In this document: piece by piece, positions 44,801-53,657 of the stretch
Layout of the letters: the number at the start of each line of letters is the position of its first letter
Position numbering within the stretch: the stretch's first letter is position 1
NCBI GenBank assembly: GCA_014526335.1
Contig: JACTAT010000007.1
Location: 617,486-681,485 of the forward strand
Direction of reading: 5' to 3'
From: Chrysaora quinquecirrha
Lineage: Eukaryota; Cnidaria; Scyphozoa; Semaeostomeae; Pelagiidae
Length of the DNA stretch: 64,000 nt
The notes under the pieces: model-generated
What the model was told of the DNA's origin: nothing
Databases searched by the model: none
The model's input: the letters and a program-made list of their open reading frames with translations, nothing else
Position numbers and translations under genes: made by a program

Positions 44801-47800
44801 GCGGCTTGCCTGGGGATGTCACACCCCAATACAGTTGACATCCGCTATCTCGAACTCTTAAGGGAAACTGGAATTTGTTCGAGATAGCGAATGTTCGAGA
44901 TAACGGATGCCCCATATAAATATGAAAAATTATAGTTTTTAAGTCAGAAAAGGAACCCCTATTAACATGCAGCGTTACTGATCCCAAATTTCATCAAAGA
45001 AGTCAGTTTTTCTTACATAGGAGTCAAAGCTCATCTGCTTTCATCTCTACTATTAGTGAAATTGAGATAAAGGCGATGCAGCACATCTCGAAAGAAAACA
45101 GCTTCATCTATTGTATATATGGGCAGCATATCACTTAGCTACTGCCATTCCCGCTCCGCTAGGCGAACTTATATATATTATCAGCCTGTCTCTTTATCCA
45201 GTTCGGCAGAAAATTTGGCAAAGTTCGAGAAAAAAAGCAGGTTTTCCCCCATGGGAAATGGAAAATGGTTCGAGATAGCGAATGTTCGAGATAACGGGGT
45301 TCGAGATAGCGGATGATTTTTCTATACAAAACTGTATACCAAAACGAGGGGAAATGGAAAATCGTTCGAGATAGCGAATGTTCGAGATAGCGGGCAGTCG
45401 AGATAGCGGATGTCAACTGTATAGTATAATAGACGATTCCGCAAAAGATGGCGGCCGCTTATTTCACGCAATGCATGATAGGAATATGCCCCCTAGCTAC
45501 GCATAGTTACAAAATCTACGTCCGTTCGTCCGAACGAATTGTTTTCACCGACTTACACCGGCAGATTTAGCTACGAAAAAATTAGGCCGAAAACTATTAT
45601 AAAAGATATGAAATTTGATTCATAGTTTTTAAATGTTTGATTATCACGTGACAAAACCATCTCTGCAAAAGTATGTTTTAAAATTGTTGTAGCTGATGGG
45701 TTTCTTGGAAGCATTAAATCAAAAAAGACAGATTCTCATAAATTAGCTAGAAACTCACAGAAGTCACTGATGCTGGCTGAGTATCAAAAATAAACTTTTT
45801 TCAACGGACTATGTATAAAACTTTTAAAAGACTTCTTTATTTTGATTCGATTTCTTTACGACGGCCTAAATTTTTTGCAGCTAAATCTGCCGGTCAGTCG
45901 GTCAAAACAAATTCTATTGCACGTAGATTTTGTCGCTATGCGTAGCTAAGGGGCATATTCCTATCATGCATTGCGTGGATTGCGTGAAATAAGCGGGCGC
46001 CATCTTTTGCGGAATCGTCTATTTTTTTCAATTGACATTTTTTCAATATATCATTTTTAATTTCACGAACTGACAATTATTTTTCGCGCCTTTTTTAAAT
46101 TTCACACCCCTAAACGTTTCGCATCTCTACTTTTCGCACTATCGGCCCTTTTTACGCCGGCCCTAATTTAACGCCGGCCGTTTTTACGCCGGCCCTTATT
46201 CCGCCGCTCTTAAAATTTGCTTTAACGCCATTTAGGGCCGTGTTTTACGCCACTCGAAGAACAAGGAAAAAACAACAATATATTTTTACGCACTGTTGCG
46301 TCTTTTATTACTTTTTGTTGCCTTGAATATAATTCATGTTAGTCAATTGCAATTGTCTCACTGCTATCTACGTTTTCTTCATAATCGAACTTCACTCCTA
46401 TTGAATCTTCGACTATTTCATCTTCATATTCTTCCCTACATTCCCCTCCTATCAATCGCTGCTGTTCAAAATCACATTTCTCTGCCATCTTTTGAACTTG
46501 CTTATTGATGAAAGTTTCCATTTTTGCTAAGATGGCTTCGTTTTCATGCTGTTTATGAAAATTCCTAAAATATAGTGCGTGGTAGCAAAAATAGGTGCGT
46601 GGAAATTAACGCCGCTTTTTGAGAAAAATTCCAAATTTTTGGCCCTTTTAACGCCGGCCCTTTTAACGCCGGCCCTTATAACGCCTCTAGGCTAAAATTA
46701 ACGCCATTTAGGGCCGGCGTAAAAAGGGCCGATAAGGTACCTTTTCCCTACTTATGGGTTGGTTTCTTTTGTAAAGGATCTCTACACATGAGTAGTAAAA
46801 ACTCTTAGACATGCATTGCTTTTAAAAGCATGATAAATCTTTGTATTCAGAGTCAATTTTATGGTGCAAATCGGGTAAATGCGTTTCTATCTCAGCGCAA
46901 ATGCCTTTTCGCCGCGTTTAGAGTTTTCTTAAGCGTTTAAATTGGGTTGAAATATTTGAGATATGGGTACAAATGGGTGTAAAATTTCATTGCTTTTTCT
47001 ATAAATGGGTGCCGCGACTAACAGAATTTATTGGTAGACATGGGTGGGTTTGGAAAAACTGAGCGGCACGTCGTCTAGTCTTTTCAACAATGAAGTACCC
47101 CCCCCCCCGGGGTAACAACAGAGCTCGATCACATTGATTTGCAAAGGATCGCGGTCAGATTCGATTTTGCGAGACTTTGCGTGAATTCTGGCACTGTAAA
47201 AGTGTTTTAAAATCAACCAAATTCATACACGTGGGCTTGAAATTTCCTGATATTCATGCAAATGGGTCAGAAATCCTTGAAAATCCTATCATACAAGTGG
47301 GTCCTTTTGTCAAAGTCCAGATTCACGTCTAATCACGTTCACATTAAAGTACGCCCCAACCCCCACCCCCAAGTTATTGGCCCAGTACAGAAGTTTCTTT
47401 GAGAGTTTGTTAGATATCAATTGTCATTATTGGATTTTTTCAATTTTTGGCCATTTGAGGCCGAGAGTCTGTGTTTCTTATAAAAAGTTTCTTATAAAAG
47501 TTCCTCTCTACAAGTTTGATTTTGTGCAATTTAATATCCTTTTAGATGATCCTGTACAGCCAGCAAAGCCAACAGGTAATGTTATTTTGGAATACGCGTA
47601 TTTTTTTATAAGAAATTGAAAAATTGATCCAGTACTGAAAGTTTCTTAAAATTTTCAGATTTTGAGTACTGAAAGTTTCTTAAGAGTTTCTTCAGGACCC
47701 AGTCAAGCCAAAACAGCAATTTCTATTCATAGATATAAGAAATAGAAATTTTCCGGGTGTCCGCCCCCAGACCCCTGTCAACCCACTTCTAACCGCCAAC

Positions 47801-48893
47801 GTTTTTGCGCCGGCTTAGTGTCTTTACTGTTATTGATAAAAGTTTCGGAAATGGCATTCTTATTGGCTTTCTTAGTCAATTTAAATTCATATTTCAGGTT
47901 AATTTCTATATGCCTACCTTTTTTCTATGCATATTAGCTTGCAGCATGCAACGAATAGTGTAGAAGAATCCCCACTTTGTCCCCCCCCCCACTTGTTTCC
48001 TGTGATCCTAGCTGTTTCAGGCTTTGTTTTTGCTTTTCCCCGCGATCGTCATTGATCCCCATTTTCTTTCAACTTGCTCTCGCTTGTTTGCAGTAACTTC
48101 CCTTTTCTGAGTTGTTTCTTCATCTTTTCAGAGATTCCCTGTTTGTCCCCCCCCCTTGTCACCTCTGATTCCCACTTATTTCCACCGATTCCTATTTCCT
48201 TTCCATTTGCTCCCTCCAACTCCAAGTTATTCCCAATTTTTGCAGCATGTCCCATCGGTTCTCTTCAATTCCATATATTCCCAGCCGTTCCACGAGTTCC
48301 CAGCTTTATTGCATGTTCCAGATTTTAGCGCATTCTGGACAATGGCTTCCTAATGAGTTTGTTGTTCAAACTCATGCCAAATTTCATAGATTCTGAACAA
48401 CCTCTCCGATTGTTTGATTATATGCATTTGAATTGCAATTGAAATAAATGACTCAACTCATTGATTGTTTAGATTGTGTGCACAGAGAATAGATATTCCT
48501 ATCTTTTGTTACAACATTCCTGATTCCTAGGTATCTATGTATCTATCTATCTAGTATAGGGATATTTCTTCCGGTTTGCGAAAAACCCCTGCACAATGTT
48601 TTCATTCTTCAAACATAATTAAAGGTACCCATTAGCAATGTTTGAAGAATGAGATCAGCCCAGATCAGCCTGAGACCAGCCTATTAGCTTGCAGCTTGCA
48701 ACGAATAGTGTAGAAGAATCCCCATTTTGTTCCCACTTGTTCCCTGTGATCCTAGCTGTTCAAGGCTTTGTTCGCTATGTACGAAAAATGCTTACATGCT
48801 TGTGCGCTATTAATGCCGCAGAGAATGCGCATGTGGGACTGGATAAAGCATCCTCAAATAAAGATGATTAGCATTATGAGATGATGAGTATAG

Positions 48894-48925
<32 letters not shown>

Positions 48926-51900
48926 CTGATGATGATGATTATTATTATGATGATGACAATGATGATGATGTTGATGGTGAGGTTGATGATGACTATGATG
49001 ATGATGATGATGATGACGTGGACGATGAGGATGATGACGATGATGATGATGATGATGGATCATGATGGATGATGATTGATTATGATTATGACCTTAATGA
49101 TGGTGATGATGATGATGATGAGTTCGGCGAGAAGGTCCTAGTAACGAGCCTCGAATGGAATGCAAAAGCTTCACATTGATGGATGCTTTGCTGCATACGC
49201 ATGACTGACGAGTCTCTCTTTAGTTGCTGAGTGATATCTCGTACGTGCACAGAAATATTTCGAATTCCTAATCATGTAATTCATTCAGGGAAGATTGCCA
49301 AGCAACCCCCTTTATCGAGAAAAGGCCGGCCTGAAAATACGAATGGTCTGCAACTGAGTCATTCAGTCACTGAACCTTATGTTGTTTACCATCTGATGAT
49401 AATTGCCATTTCAATGCCAACTTCGCAAATTTTCAAAGACTTAATGATCGATTAGTGGTTTGCCTATTGTTACGCGTTTTGAGCCTTCCTATATCTGTAT
49501 ATATATTCTGCGTTCCCTCGCCTCACTCCATCATTGTACGAAGAATTTTTGCATTACAAAAAGATAGGGCCCCTGTCGCTGTGTACGAAGAATGCTAGTA
49601 CGCTGAGCAGGCCAGAGATGGTAATGATGGCGATGATGAAGAAAATGTTGAAACACATTACTTTATCCTGATGCTGCGGATAATATTGATGATGATTGTG
49701 ATGGTGATAATAATGATGACCATGATTATGTTGATACCGATAACCACATATATGATGGTGATTATGCTTAACAATAATAATGACGATGATAATTATTATG
49801 ATGATAATGATAATTATAGTATGCATGATGATGATCGTGATGATGATGATGATTACGATGATGATTGTGATGATCTTCTTAATGATGATAATGATGATGA
49901 TAATGATGATGATGATGATGATGACGATGACGATGATGATGACGATGATGTGGGTGGTGGTAGATAATGGTTGGGGATGGCCGTGGTAGGGTTGGGTTTG
50001 ACTTTGGATTGACTGTAAGCTTGACTTGACTGATCGCACCATATTCTAGAACCATCCAATTTGAAATTCCTTACTCGTGATGTCGTGTGCATGTGTGACG
50101 TTGGTGGCTAAACAGCAAAGAGGCCTTGCATCTATTGTTTTCACCATTGTAGCAGCACTTTTGCATCCATTGTTCGCTGCTTCTTCGAATGTTACAGTTT
50201 TAGCGTGTATGCGTTGCTCTAACCCATCAAATAGCTGAATACAACAAGTTGAAGACGAGAGAGAGAGTCAGGGTCATTCGAAAGCGTAAATTTAGTGCAA
50301 CGAGCCCGCTCGAATTGTCATTATCAGTCTCAAACATGCCAATATTTGAACAAACGACCTCTTACTACACCCTTAAGTTGTTTTCCATCCCCCTCAAATC
50401 GGATAAATGTTGGTCAGTCCTAAACGTTGATAATGATGATGATGATTGTGATGTTGCTAATGATGAAGATGATGGTGGGGATCCTGGTGGTGCTTGTGGT
50501 TATAGTAACCCTGTACCGTCGAGTCCCTCGAACACAAATCGTTTTCGAAATTGCCGCACTCGGCCCAGTTTCCTTGATCACAGTGTCAAGAATGTTTGCA
50601 ATGCTTGTTATTGGCAAAAGTTGACGTATGTGGCAATATTCCAATCGTTTTGAAATAAACAACAATGAGTCATAGCGTTGATTGTTCCGATCACATTGTA
50701 GCGGCGTTTATGTACTGATTGTTTGCCGCAAGATCTAAAGTTTCGACCATTGTTGCGGGGCTTTCTGTACTCATTGTTCGCTGCTAGATCTTTTGTTACA
50801 CATTTCCGTCTATCCGTGGGTTGGTAGGTGTGTGTGTGTGTGCATTACATCGAACCCCTCACATAGTGTACTCATTCTTCGTACACAATGAATAGATTAC
50901 CCAAGTGTGACATCATCAAATATCTATTTTTAGAATTTCGAAATTGCTCTTCATTTTGTGAAAACGTCAAAAATAATGCGTAAAAATGCAAAAAAACAGT
51001 CAAATATATCAAACATTGGTTGAGAAATGGCCATCTGAAGAAATACATTTCAATATGAAATCACTGTATTTTTGCTTCGGTTCATAATGTTTTGAGCAAG
51101 GCGCAAAATACAGTGATTTCCTATTAAATATATTTCTTCGGATGGCCATATCTCAGCTACTGTTATGCTTGATATATTTGACTGATTGTTGCACGTTTAC
51201 GCATGATTCTTGACGCGCTTTCGCAATATGAAGAGCATATTTCGAAATTCTAAAAATATATTTTTATGACGTCACGACTTGGGTGCTCTATAATGTTAGG
51301 GTTAATCGTTATTACCCATTTTGTCTTGTAAACCTTGCGCAGATTCTCTTAGATGAACTTTAACCCAAGAAAGGCTGGGCTTTTTGAGTCATATATATCT
51401 GGGGGGGGGGGTCGTTTTGTGAAGCTTAAAGGTAATGAAACTTGGCAGGATTATACAACAACATGTTTTGGATCTTTTGACATTCGAATGTGGCTGTCAC
51501 TTGACTACGCTCTGCTGACGTAGCAATTTGTTGACGTCATGTTTCAAAATAAAAAAATCATGACGTTATTTTAAGGTCACACGCCCTTCTACAGGGATAT
51601 ATTGCATGAAAAGATGTAAATAACGAATGCACCTATATCACAGAACGTATTATGGCATATAGGAGCAATATTTTCACGCAAACTGCTAATTCAGTTTTTT
51701 ACCATATAAGGAAAAATGGTGACGTCATCAAATGAATGCAACGCAACAAAATTTTTTTCACTAGTAGAATCCTGAGCAGATTTGAGGAAAACTCGGGAAG
51801 TTTCGTTGAGAAACTCTCAGTGGCTTTAAAATTATGACTGTAAGTTTCTTCGCTTGGGCACATTGGCCCTTCCTCCAGCCTCGGTAGCGTTAAAGGAAAC

Positions 51901-51973
51901 TAACTACATAACTAACTGACTAACTGACTAACTGACTAACTTAACAAACTAACTAACTTACTAATTGACTAAT

Positions 51974-52023
<50 letters not shown>

Positions 52024-52225
52024 GCTAACTAATTAAGTAACTAACTAACGTACTTTCTCACTTACGTACCTACGTATTTGCTAACTAACTAACTAACTAA
52101 TTAATTAACTAACTAACTAACTAACTAACTAGCTGATTTACCAATTAACTAACTAACAAGCTAACTAACTAACTAAGTAACTAACTAACTAATTAACTAA
52201 CCAACTAGCTGTTGTAGCTGACTTC

Positions 52226-52286
<61 letters not shown>

Positions 52287-53530
52287 CAACTAGCTGTTGT
52301 AGCTGACTTCCTAACTCACTAACTAACTAAGTATACAGGTCACTAGAAATAAATACCCCGCTGTAGAGACATTTGTTTCATATTGAATGCAGGTTGATCT
52401 TGGCAAGCAAATGGTTGTTACTGATGTTGCAATACAAGGGAGATGTTGTCAGTGGTCTGGCTGGGTGAAATCATTTTTTCTGGGTTATGGTTATACGGGC
52501 ATTGCAGCTGAATTACAGTGGGTCATGAATCAAGGTAGTAAAAAGGTAATAAGAACACAATATCGAGAGGTTCTATTTTTCATTTATCTCTACTCTTTTT
52601 CATGCTTTTGAAAACAATTTTGATATAATTCATGCCTTATAGCTATAAAGTAACATCTCGTACAAAAGAGCCTTTATTCATTAAAGACCGACAGCCTAAT
52701 GAATGAAGGCTCTTTTGTACGAGAGTACAAGGCCATAACGGTAAAGACCAAAACGTAAGAAGCTCCAAATTGTTGAAGTCTACGAATCAGTGTAAACGTA
52801 GCCTGCGCGCAGACTCAGAAACTTACAAGAGTGTAGAGTCTGCGAATTAAAGTCCAAAAGCTTGTTCCGCTGACTCAGCAAAAGCATTACCTCGATCTCA
52901 CAAGAAGCCGTCAGGGGGGCAGCGGCCCCCACTTCCCCCGTGCTTCCGGCGCCCCTGGGAGGACGTAATATAAAGCTCTTGGCTGTTGTTACCAAGGAAT
53001 AAAGAAGTTCAAAACGATGGATTTATCTCGTGTTTCAACATACTATCTTGAATGAAACCTTGTTATGTGACTCTGTTCACTTTTAAAAGGAAAATGTATC
53101 TTTAAAACCCTGAAGCATGTCCTTCAGATGCAACGAAAGAAAGGCCTAGGCTTGCTGCCTGTAGTACCTAGCCTGCCCATACTGTGGCGCCCACGCTGTG
53201 GCCCCCACATTCTCCCTTAAAGGACTGTAAATTATGCATTCAAGAAATTTCAAGTAGAATTATTCAAGACGAGGCTTTTGTTAGGAATTTTTAGTCAACA
53301 TTTTCTGGACAAATAGTGTGTGGAATTTTTATTCTCCGAAGAGGCAATGTTCTCTATTAAATTGGCTATAACTTTTGCAGGTGTTCCAAGGAAACACGGA
53401 CTCAAGAAACATCATCAAGAACCAGATCAATCCACCAATCACAGCACGTTTCATTCGGATAAATCCAAAGGAGAACAATGGTAATGCCGTCTGTATACGA
53501 ATGGAGCTTTATGGTTGCGAAACACTCTAA
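33089..53530 (+). CDS. Secreted PAN + Cys-rich + F5/8 type C (discoidin) protein, 6 exons
   Basis: Six exons with GT-AG borders and matching phases give 313 residues: exons 33089-33111, 34542-34863, 36643-36769, 40178-40344, 52393-52545, 53381-53530. Residues 1-20 are a signal peptide with a Leu/Phe/Thr core. Residues about 27-112 are a PAN/apple-type module (C-E-V-R-C-F, W-C-K-S-I-N-I, C-E-L-N). Residues 116-157 have ten cysteines in an EGF-like arrangement. Residues 158-312 are one complete discoidin domain (F-Q-M-S-S-S-S, G-D-W-C-A-K, V-D-L-G-K, V-T-D-V-A-I-Q-G, V-F-Q-G-N-T-D, R-F-I-R-I-N-P, R-M-E-L-Y-G-C). Such proteins are extracellular carbohydrate- or lipid-binding and adhesion factors, abundant in corals. 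The exact ligand is unknown. A second, broken copy of exon 5 lies at 42407. Confidence 0.8.
33208..33570. repeat. MITE, AAGAAC-word type
   Basis: The ends TACACGTTTTTTTTTCTATAAGAAC and TTATAAAAAAAAACGTGTA lie in intron 1 of gene 2. ATGTTCTTA recurs at least five times (near 33262, 33288, 33300, 33488, 33501). Confidence 0.7.
33571..34541 (+). other. Intron 1 of gene 2, distal part
   Basis: A 77-codon frame at 34262-34495 with several Cys/His has no domain I know and no splice support. Otherwise I see nothing. Confidence 0.3.
34542..34863 (+). CDS. Gene 2 exon 2: signal peptide end and PAN/apple module
   Basis: The acceptor TCAATTTAG and donor GTAAGA bound residues 8-115 (phase 2 to 0). After the signal peptide, Cys27 opens a PAN-type module with Q-S-A-E-Q-C-E-V-R-C, E-F-W-C-K-S-I-N-I and K-T-C-E-L-N, ending in K-G-W-Q-F-K. 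Five cysteines is typical of the shorter PAN variants found with discoidin domains in cnidarian proteins. Confidence 0.85.
35151..35578 (+). repeat. GGGGGTACTTC-type MITE, copy 2
   Basis: GGGGGGGTACTTCATTGTTC ... ACTAGACGTGC ... GTCTAGTATA ... GAACAATGGAAGTACCCCC is colinear with copy 1 at 29398-29822, in intron 2 of gene 2. Confidence 0.7.
35995..36391. repeat. MITE with ATAGACCATTTCAACTACGG ends
   Basis: ATAGACCATTTCAACTACGG followed by GCCTCGCTTTCAAAATAATT is mirrored by AATTATTTTGAAAACGAGGC and TTGAAATCGTCTTT near 36391. A second, right-truncated copy begins at 36999. Confidence 0.75.
36643..36769 (+). CDS. Gene 2 exon 3: Cys-rich EGF-like module
   Basis: The acceptor GATCTCTTAG and donor GTAAGT bound residues 116-157 (phase 0 to 1). 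Cysteine spacing is C-x5-C-x5-C-x3-C-x-C-x4-C-x2-C-x8-C, with C-D-C-P-G-Y resembling the end of an EGF repeat. It could be a divergent EGF or another small disulfide knot. Confidence 0.82.
36999..37345 (+). repeat. Second copy of the 35995 MITE, truncated
   Basis: From ATAGACCATTTCAACTAAGG to GTGCTGAATTCAAATCAGAGG it is colinear with 35995-36320, but the mirrored right end is missing. Confidence 0.7.
37678..38044. repeat. MITE, AAGAATA-word type
   Basis: The ends TACACTCTTTTTTTTTATAAG and TTATAAAAAAAAGAGTGTA lie in intron 3 of gene 2. The internal word is TATTCTTA/TAAGAATA, seen at least seven times (near 37693, 37727, 37740, 37945, 37957, 37990, 38018). Confidence 0.75.
38285..39780 (+). 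repeat. 22-bp minisatellite, about 68 units
   Basis: The unit is close to GGTCTTTCAAAATATGAGAG plus GT, with variants (ATAAGAGAG, TTATGAGGG, TTTAGAAATATGAAGGG). Variant blocks recur in the same order, for example around 38395-38600 and 38990-39110, so there is higher-order repetition. Because 22 is not a multiple of 3, the + strand shows long pseudo-frames of R-G-G-L-S-K-Y-E-R-W-S-F-K type; these are not genes. Confidence 0.92.
40178..40344 (+). CDS. Gene 2 exon 4: N-terminal third of the discoidin domain
   Basis: The acceptor TTATTACAG and donor GTAAGC bound residues 158-213 (phase 1 to 0). It encodes I-T-G-V-A-L-N-I...D-F-Q-M-S-S-S-S...K-A-R-L-N-F...G-D-W-C-A-K-F...N-D-N-Q-F-V-R, the standard opening of F5/8 type C domains. 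The frame stays open through the donor and the following minisatellite to 40830. Confidence 0.88.
40443..40790 (+). repeat. 14-bp minisatellite next to exon 4
   Basis: About 25 units of TTGTCAGTTGCGAG alternate with TTGTCAGKTGCGAA forms, giving a 28-bp higher-order unit, starting about 100 bp after the exon 4 donor. All three + frames are open through the block, each reading a 14-residue Cys-containing repeat (for example C-E-L-S-V-A-N-C-Q-L-R-V-V-S). Confidence 0.9.
40876..40944 (+). repeat. tRNA-like SINE fragment
   Basis: An A-box-like TAGTGCAGTGG and a B-box GAGTTCGATCC sit at tRNA spacing with an intervening GCGCTTGTTTCTTGGGC. The arms do not form a clean cloverleaf. It is a tRNA-derived remnant rather than a tRNA gene. 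Confidence 0.5.
41545..42128. repeat. (ATC)n microsatellite with 118-bp higher-order duplication
   Basis: The sequence is dominated by ATC/TCA triplets with a few G-rich interruptions. About 105 bp (ATCACCATCATCACCAACATC through TTCGTCATCTTC) occurs twice, near 41890 and 42008. A short palindromic part near 41605-41700 has GTTGAAGA/TCTTCAAC words. Long Ile- or Met-only frames on the two strands are artefacts of the repeat. Confidence 0.92.
42407..42528 (+). pseudogene. Duplicate of discoidin exon 5, broken by a transposon
   Basis: The acceptor TTTTTCAAAG precedes V-D-F-W-T-R-K-V-I-T-D-V-A-V-Q-G-H-Y, which aligns with exon 5 (V-D-L-G-K-Q-M-V-V-T-D-V-A-I-Q-G-R) and has the same phase 0 start. 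It continues through I-W-V-E-S-F-R-L-L-Y to Y-K-W-K-T, where a hAT-like element starts. Sequence after the element (43319) could supply the last residues and a GTGTAT or GTATGA donor. It is either a dead alternative exon or the relic of a second discoidin domain, whose other exons I cannot find. Confidence 0.75.
42529..43318. mobile_element. 790-bp hAT-like element in the duplicate exon
   Basis: The ends CAGGGCATTTTTTAA (42529) and TTAAAAATGCCCTG (to 43318) are inverted repeats. CCCCAGTAG occurs near both ends (42553, 42624, 43287). The CAGGGC-type end resembles the element at 2488. No transposase is encoded. The flanking 8-mers (TGGAAAAC, TCTTTACA) do not match, so no target duplication is seen. 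Confidence 0.75.
43472..43866. repeat. MITE, AAGAAAC-word type
   Basis: The ends TACACGTTTTTTTTTATAAG and TTATAAAATAAAAAGCGTGTA bound an element with internal AAGAAAC/GTTTCTTA words (near 43499, 43532, 43764, 43775, 43841). Confidence 0.7.
43867..44828 (+). other. Intron 4 of gene 2, stretch with decayed hAT-type ends
   Basis: CAGGGACGTCGCTAGGAC at 44104 looks like one end of another hAT-type element, and GCGGGGGCATGCTCCCCCGG (44320) is a hairpin of the sort found in such elements (also near 43070). No matching right end was found. A 60-codon frame at 43935 has no domain. Confidence 0.4.
44832..45419. mobile_element. pogo/Tigger-like MITE with TA target duplication
   Basis: CAGTTGACATCCGCTATCTC at 44832 and its complement ending at 45419 are each bordered by TA. 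CGAGATAGCGAATGTTCGAG-type words recur just inside both ends (44877, 45270, 45365). The CAGTTGA start, TA duplication and 588-bp size fit a non-autonomous Tc1/mariner (pogo) element. Confidence 0.75.
45430..46021. mobile_element. 592-bp inverted-repeat element (AGACGATTCCGC ends)
   Basis: TAGACGATTCCGCAAAAGAT at 45430 is mirrored by ATCTTTTGCGGAATCGTCTA ending at 46021. The symmetry continues inward (ATTTCACGCAATGCATGATA, CTACGCATAG, GGCAGATTTAGCT) for more than 150 bp per side, with small gaps. There is no coding capacity. A fragment with GAATTCTGCAAAAGATGG lies at 34893. Confidence 0.8.
46140..46734. mobile_element. 595-bp element with perfect 27-bp ends and GCCGGCCC repeats
   Basis: Perfect 27-bp inverted repeats occupy 46140-46166 and 46708-46734 (starting TATCGGCCCTTTTTACGCC). 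ACGCCGGCCCTT recurs as several direct copies inside each end, and AACGCCATTTAGGGCC occurs near both ends (46223, 46700). The middle encodes a 60-residue acidic peptide on the minus strand. I cannot place it in a known superfamily. Confidence 0.75.
46339..46521 (-). CDS. Small acidic ORF inside the 46140 element
   Basis: A 60-residue frame starts at an ATG with A at -3 and G at +4 and reads M-E-T-F-I-N-K-Q-V-Q-K-M-A-E-K, then an acidic C-terminal half (E-E-Y-E-D-E-I-V-E-D, D-Y-E-E-N-V-D). It has mixed, protein-like composition rather than repeat character. It might be the start of a longer, spliced element-encoded protein. No function is assigned. Confidence 0.3.
   Translation of the reverse strand: METFINKQVQKMAEKCDFEQQRLIGGECREEYEDEIVEDSIGVKFDYEENVDSSETIAID
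46745..47112 (-). repeat. GGGGGTACTTC-type MITE, copy 3 (inverted)
   Basis: Read on the minus strand from 47112 it starts CCGGGGGGGGGGGGTACTTCATTG, then GACTAGACGACGTGCCGC and CCAAACCCACCCATGTCTACC, as in copies 1 and 2. The far end near 46745 is degraded. Confidence 0.65.
47390..47700 (+). repeat. Two partial AAGAAAC-type MITEs
   Basis: A right half (about 47390-47511, ending TTTCTTATAAAAAGTTTCTTATAAAAG) and a left half (47597-47700, CGTATTTTTTTATAAGAAAT then AGTACTGAAAGTTTCTTA) match the copy at 12771. Between them lies about 85 bp of other sequence with a possible small exon. Confidence 0.55.
47546..47575 (+). CDS. Possible 30-bp linker exon (not used in the gene 2 model)
   Basis: TATCCTTTTAG precedes and GTAATG follows a 30-bp phase 1-1 segment reading D-D-P-V-Q-P-A-K-P-T. 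It would suit a linker between two discoidin domains, but I find no closing exon for a first domain or opening exon for a second. It may be a relic or chance. Confidence 0.2.
47944..48765 (+). repeat. Direct duplication of about 75-85 bp
   Basis: TATTAGCTTGCAGCATGCAACG through CACTTGTTTCCTGTGATCC and CAGGCTTTGTT (47938-48027) recurs at 48682-48765. Between them is pyrimidine-rich DNA with C-runs. A small hairpin (CATTCTTCAAACAT and complement, 48603-48651) lies before the second copy. Confidence 0.6.
48879..49122. repeat. (GAT)n microsatellite
   Basis: GATGATGATG with interruptions. His-rich and Met-rich frames across it are artefacts. Confidence 0.92.
49618..49968. repeat. (GAT)n microsatellite
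   Basis: Imperfect GAT/ATG triplets, with frames of Asp, Met, Ile or Ser runs on either strand. There are no splice sites or unique coding sequence. Confidence 0.9.
49969..50894 (+). other. Intron 4 of gene 2, nothing recognised
   Basis: A 134-codon frame at 50249-50653 contains a short GAT-derived Asp block and no domain. GCGCTTCTTCGAATGTTAC-like phrases near 50180 and 50790 hint at an old duplication. No gene is called. Confidence 0.35.
50895..51290. repeat. MITE with long imperfect inverted repeats
   Basis: ATTACCCAAGTGTGACATCATC ... ATTTCGAAATTGCTCTTCAT ... AGAAATGGCCATCTGAAGAA is mirrored by TTCTTCGGATGGCCATATCT ... GAAGAGCATATTTCGAAAT ... ACGACTTGGGTGCTCT. Each arm is about 170 bp. 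Confidence 0.75.
51898..52336. repeat. (CTAA)n microsatellite
   Basis: Long runs of CTAA with interruptions. A 60-bp block (ACTAGCTGTTGTAGCTGACTTCCTAACT) occurs twice (52204 and 52286). It ends about 55 bp before the exon 5 acceptor. Confidence 0.93.
52393..52545 (+). CDS. Gene 2 exon 5: middle of the discoidin domain
   Basis: The acceptor ATTGAATGCAG and donor GTAATA bound 51 codons (phase 0-0), residues 214-264: V-D-L-G-K-Q-M-V-V-T-D-V-A-I-Q-G-R...W-V-K-S-F...L-Q-W-V. The V-D-L-G core and the Q-G turn are standard for F5/8 type C domains. Confidence 0.88.
52657..52723 (+). ncRNA. Candidate microRNA-like hairpin in intron 5
   Basis: Arms CTCGTACAAAAGAGCCTTTA-TTCATTA (52657-52683) and the complementary arm (52697-52723) pair over 27 bp with one G-U type wobble and a 13-nt loop. 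The pattern is about 67 nt long, like cnidarian pre-miRNAs, but small transposon hairpins can look the same. No expression evidence is available. Confidence 0.3.
53381..53530 (+). CDS. Gene 2 exon 6: end of the discoidin domain and stop
   Basis: The acceptor CTTTTGCAG precedes V-F-Q-G-N-T-D-S...I-T-A-R-F-I-R-I-N-P...C-I-R-M-E-L-Y-G-C-E-T-L and TAA at 53528-53530. The final Cys pairs with the opening region in the family. ATTAAA at 53626 could serve as the polyadenylation signal. Confidence 0.9.
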   Translation: MFQGNTDSRNIIKNQINPPITARFIRINPKENNGNAVCIRMELYGCETL

Positions 53531-53657
53531 AGTGTTTCTTTACCGGTACACTGAAGATGAACTTACTTCTTTTGCTTGTAGATCTTGCTAGGCGTTATTC
53601 ACAGAACGCATTATGAGCACAGTGAATTAAATGCATCTTGAAGCACGCATGATGCGC

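Noticed and set aside
43330..47545. A closing exon for a first, separate discoidin domain
   Set aside because: I searched for V-F-x-G-N and R-M-E-L-Y-G-C type sequence in all frames and found none, so a single-domain gene model is preferred.
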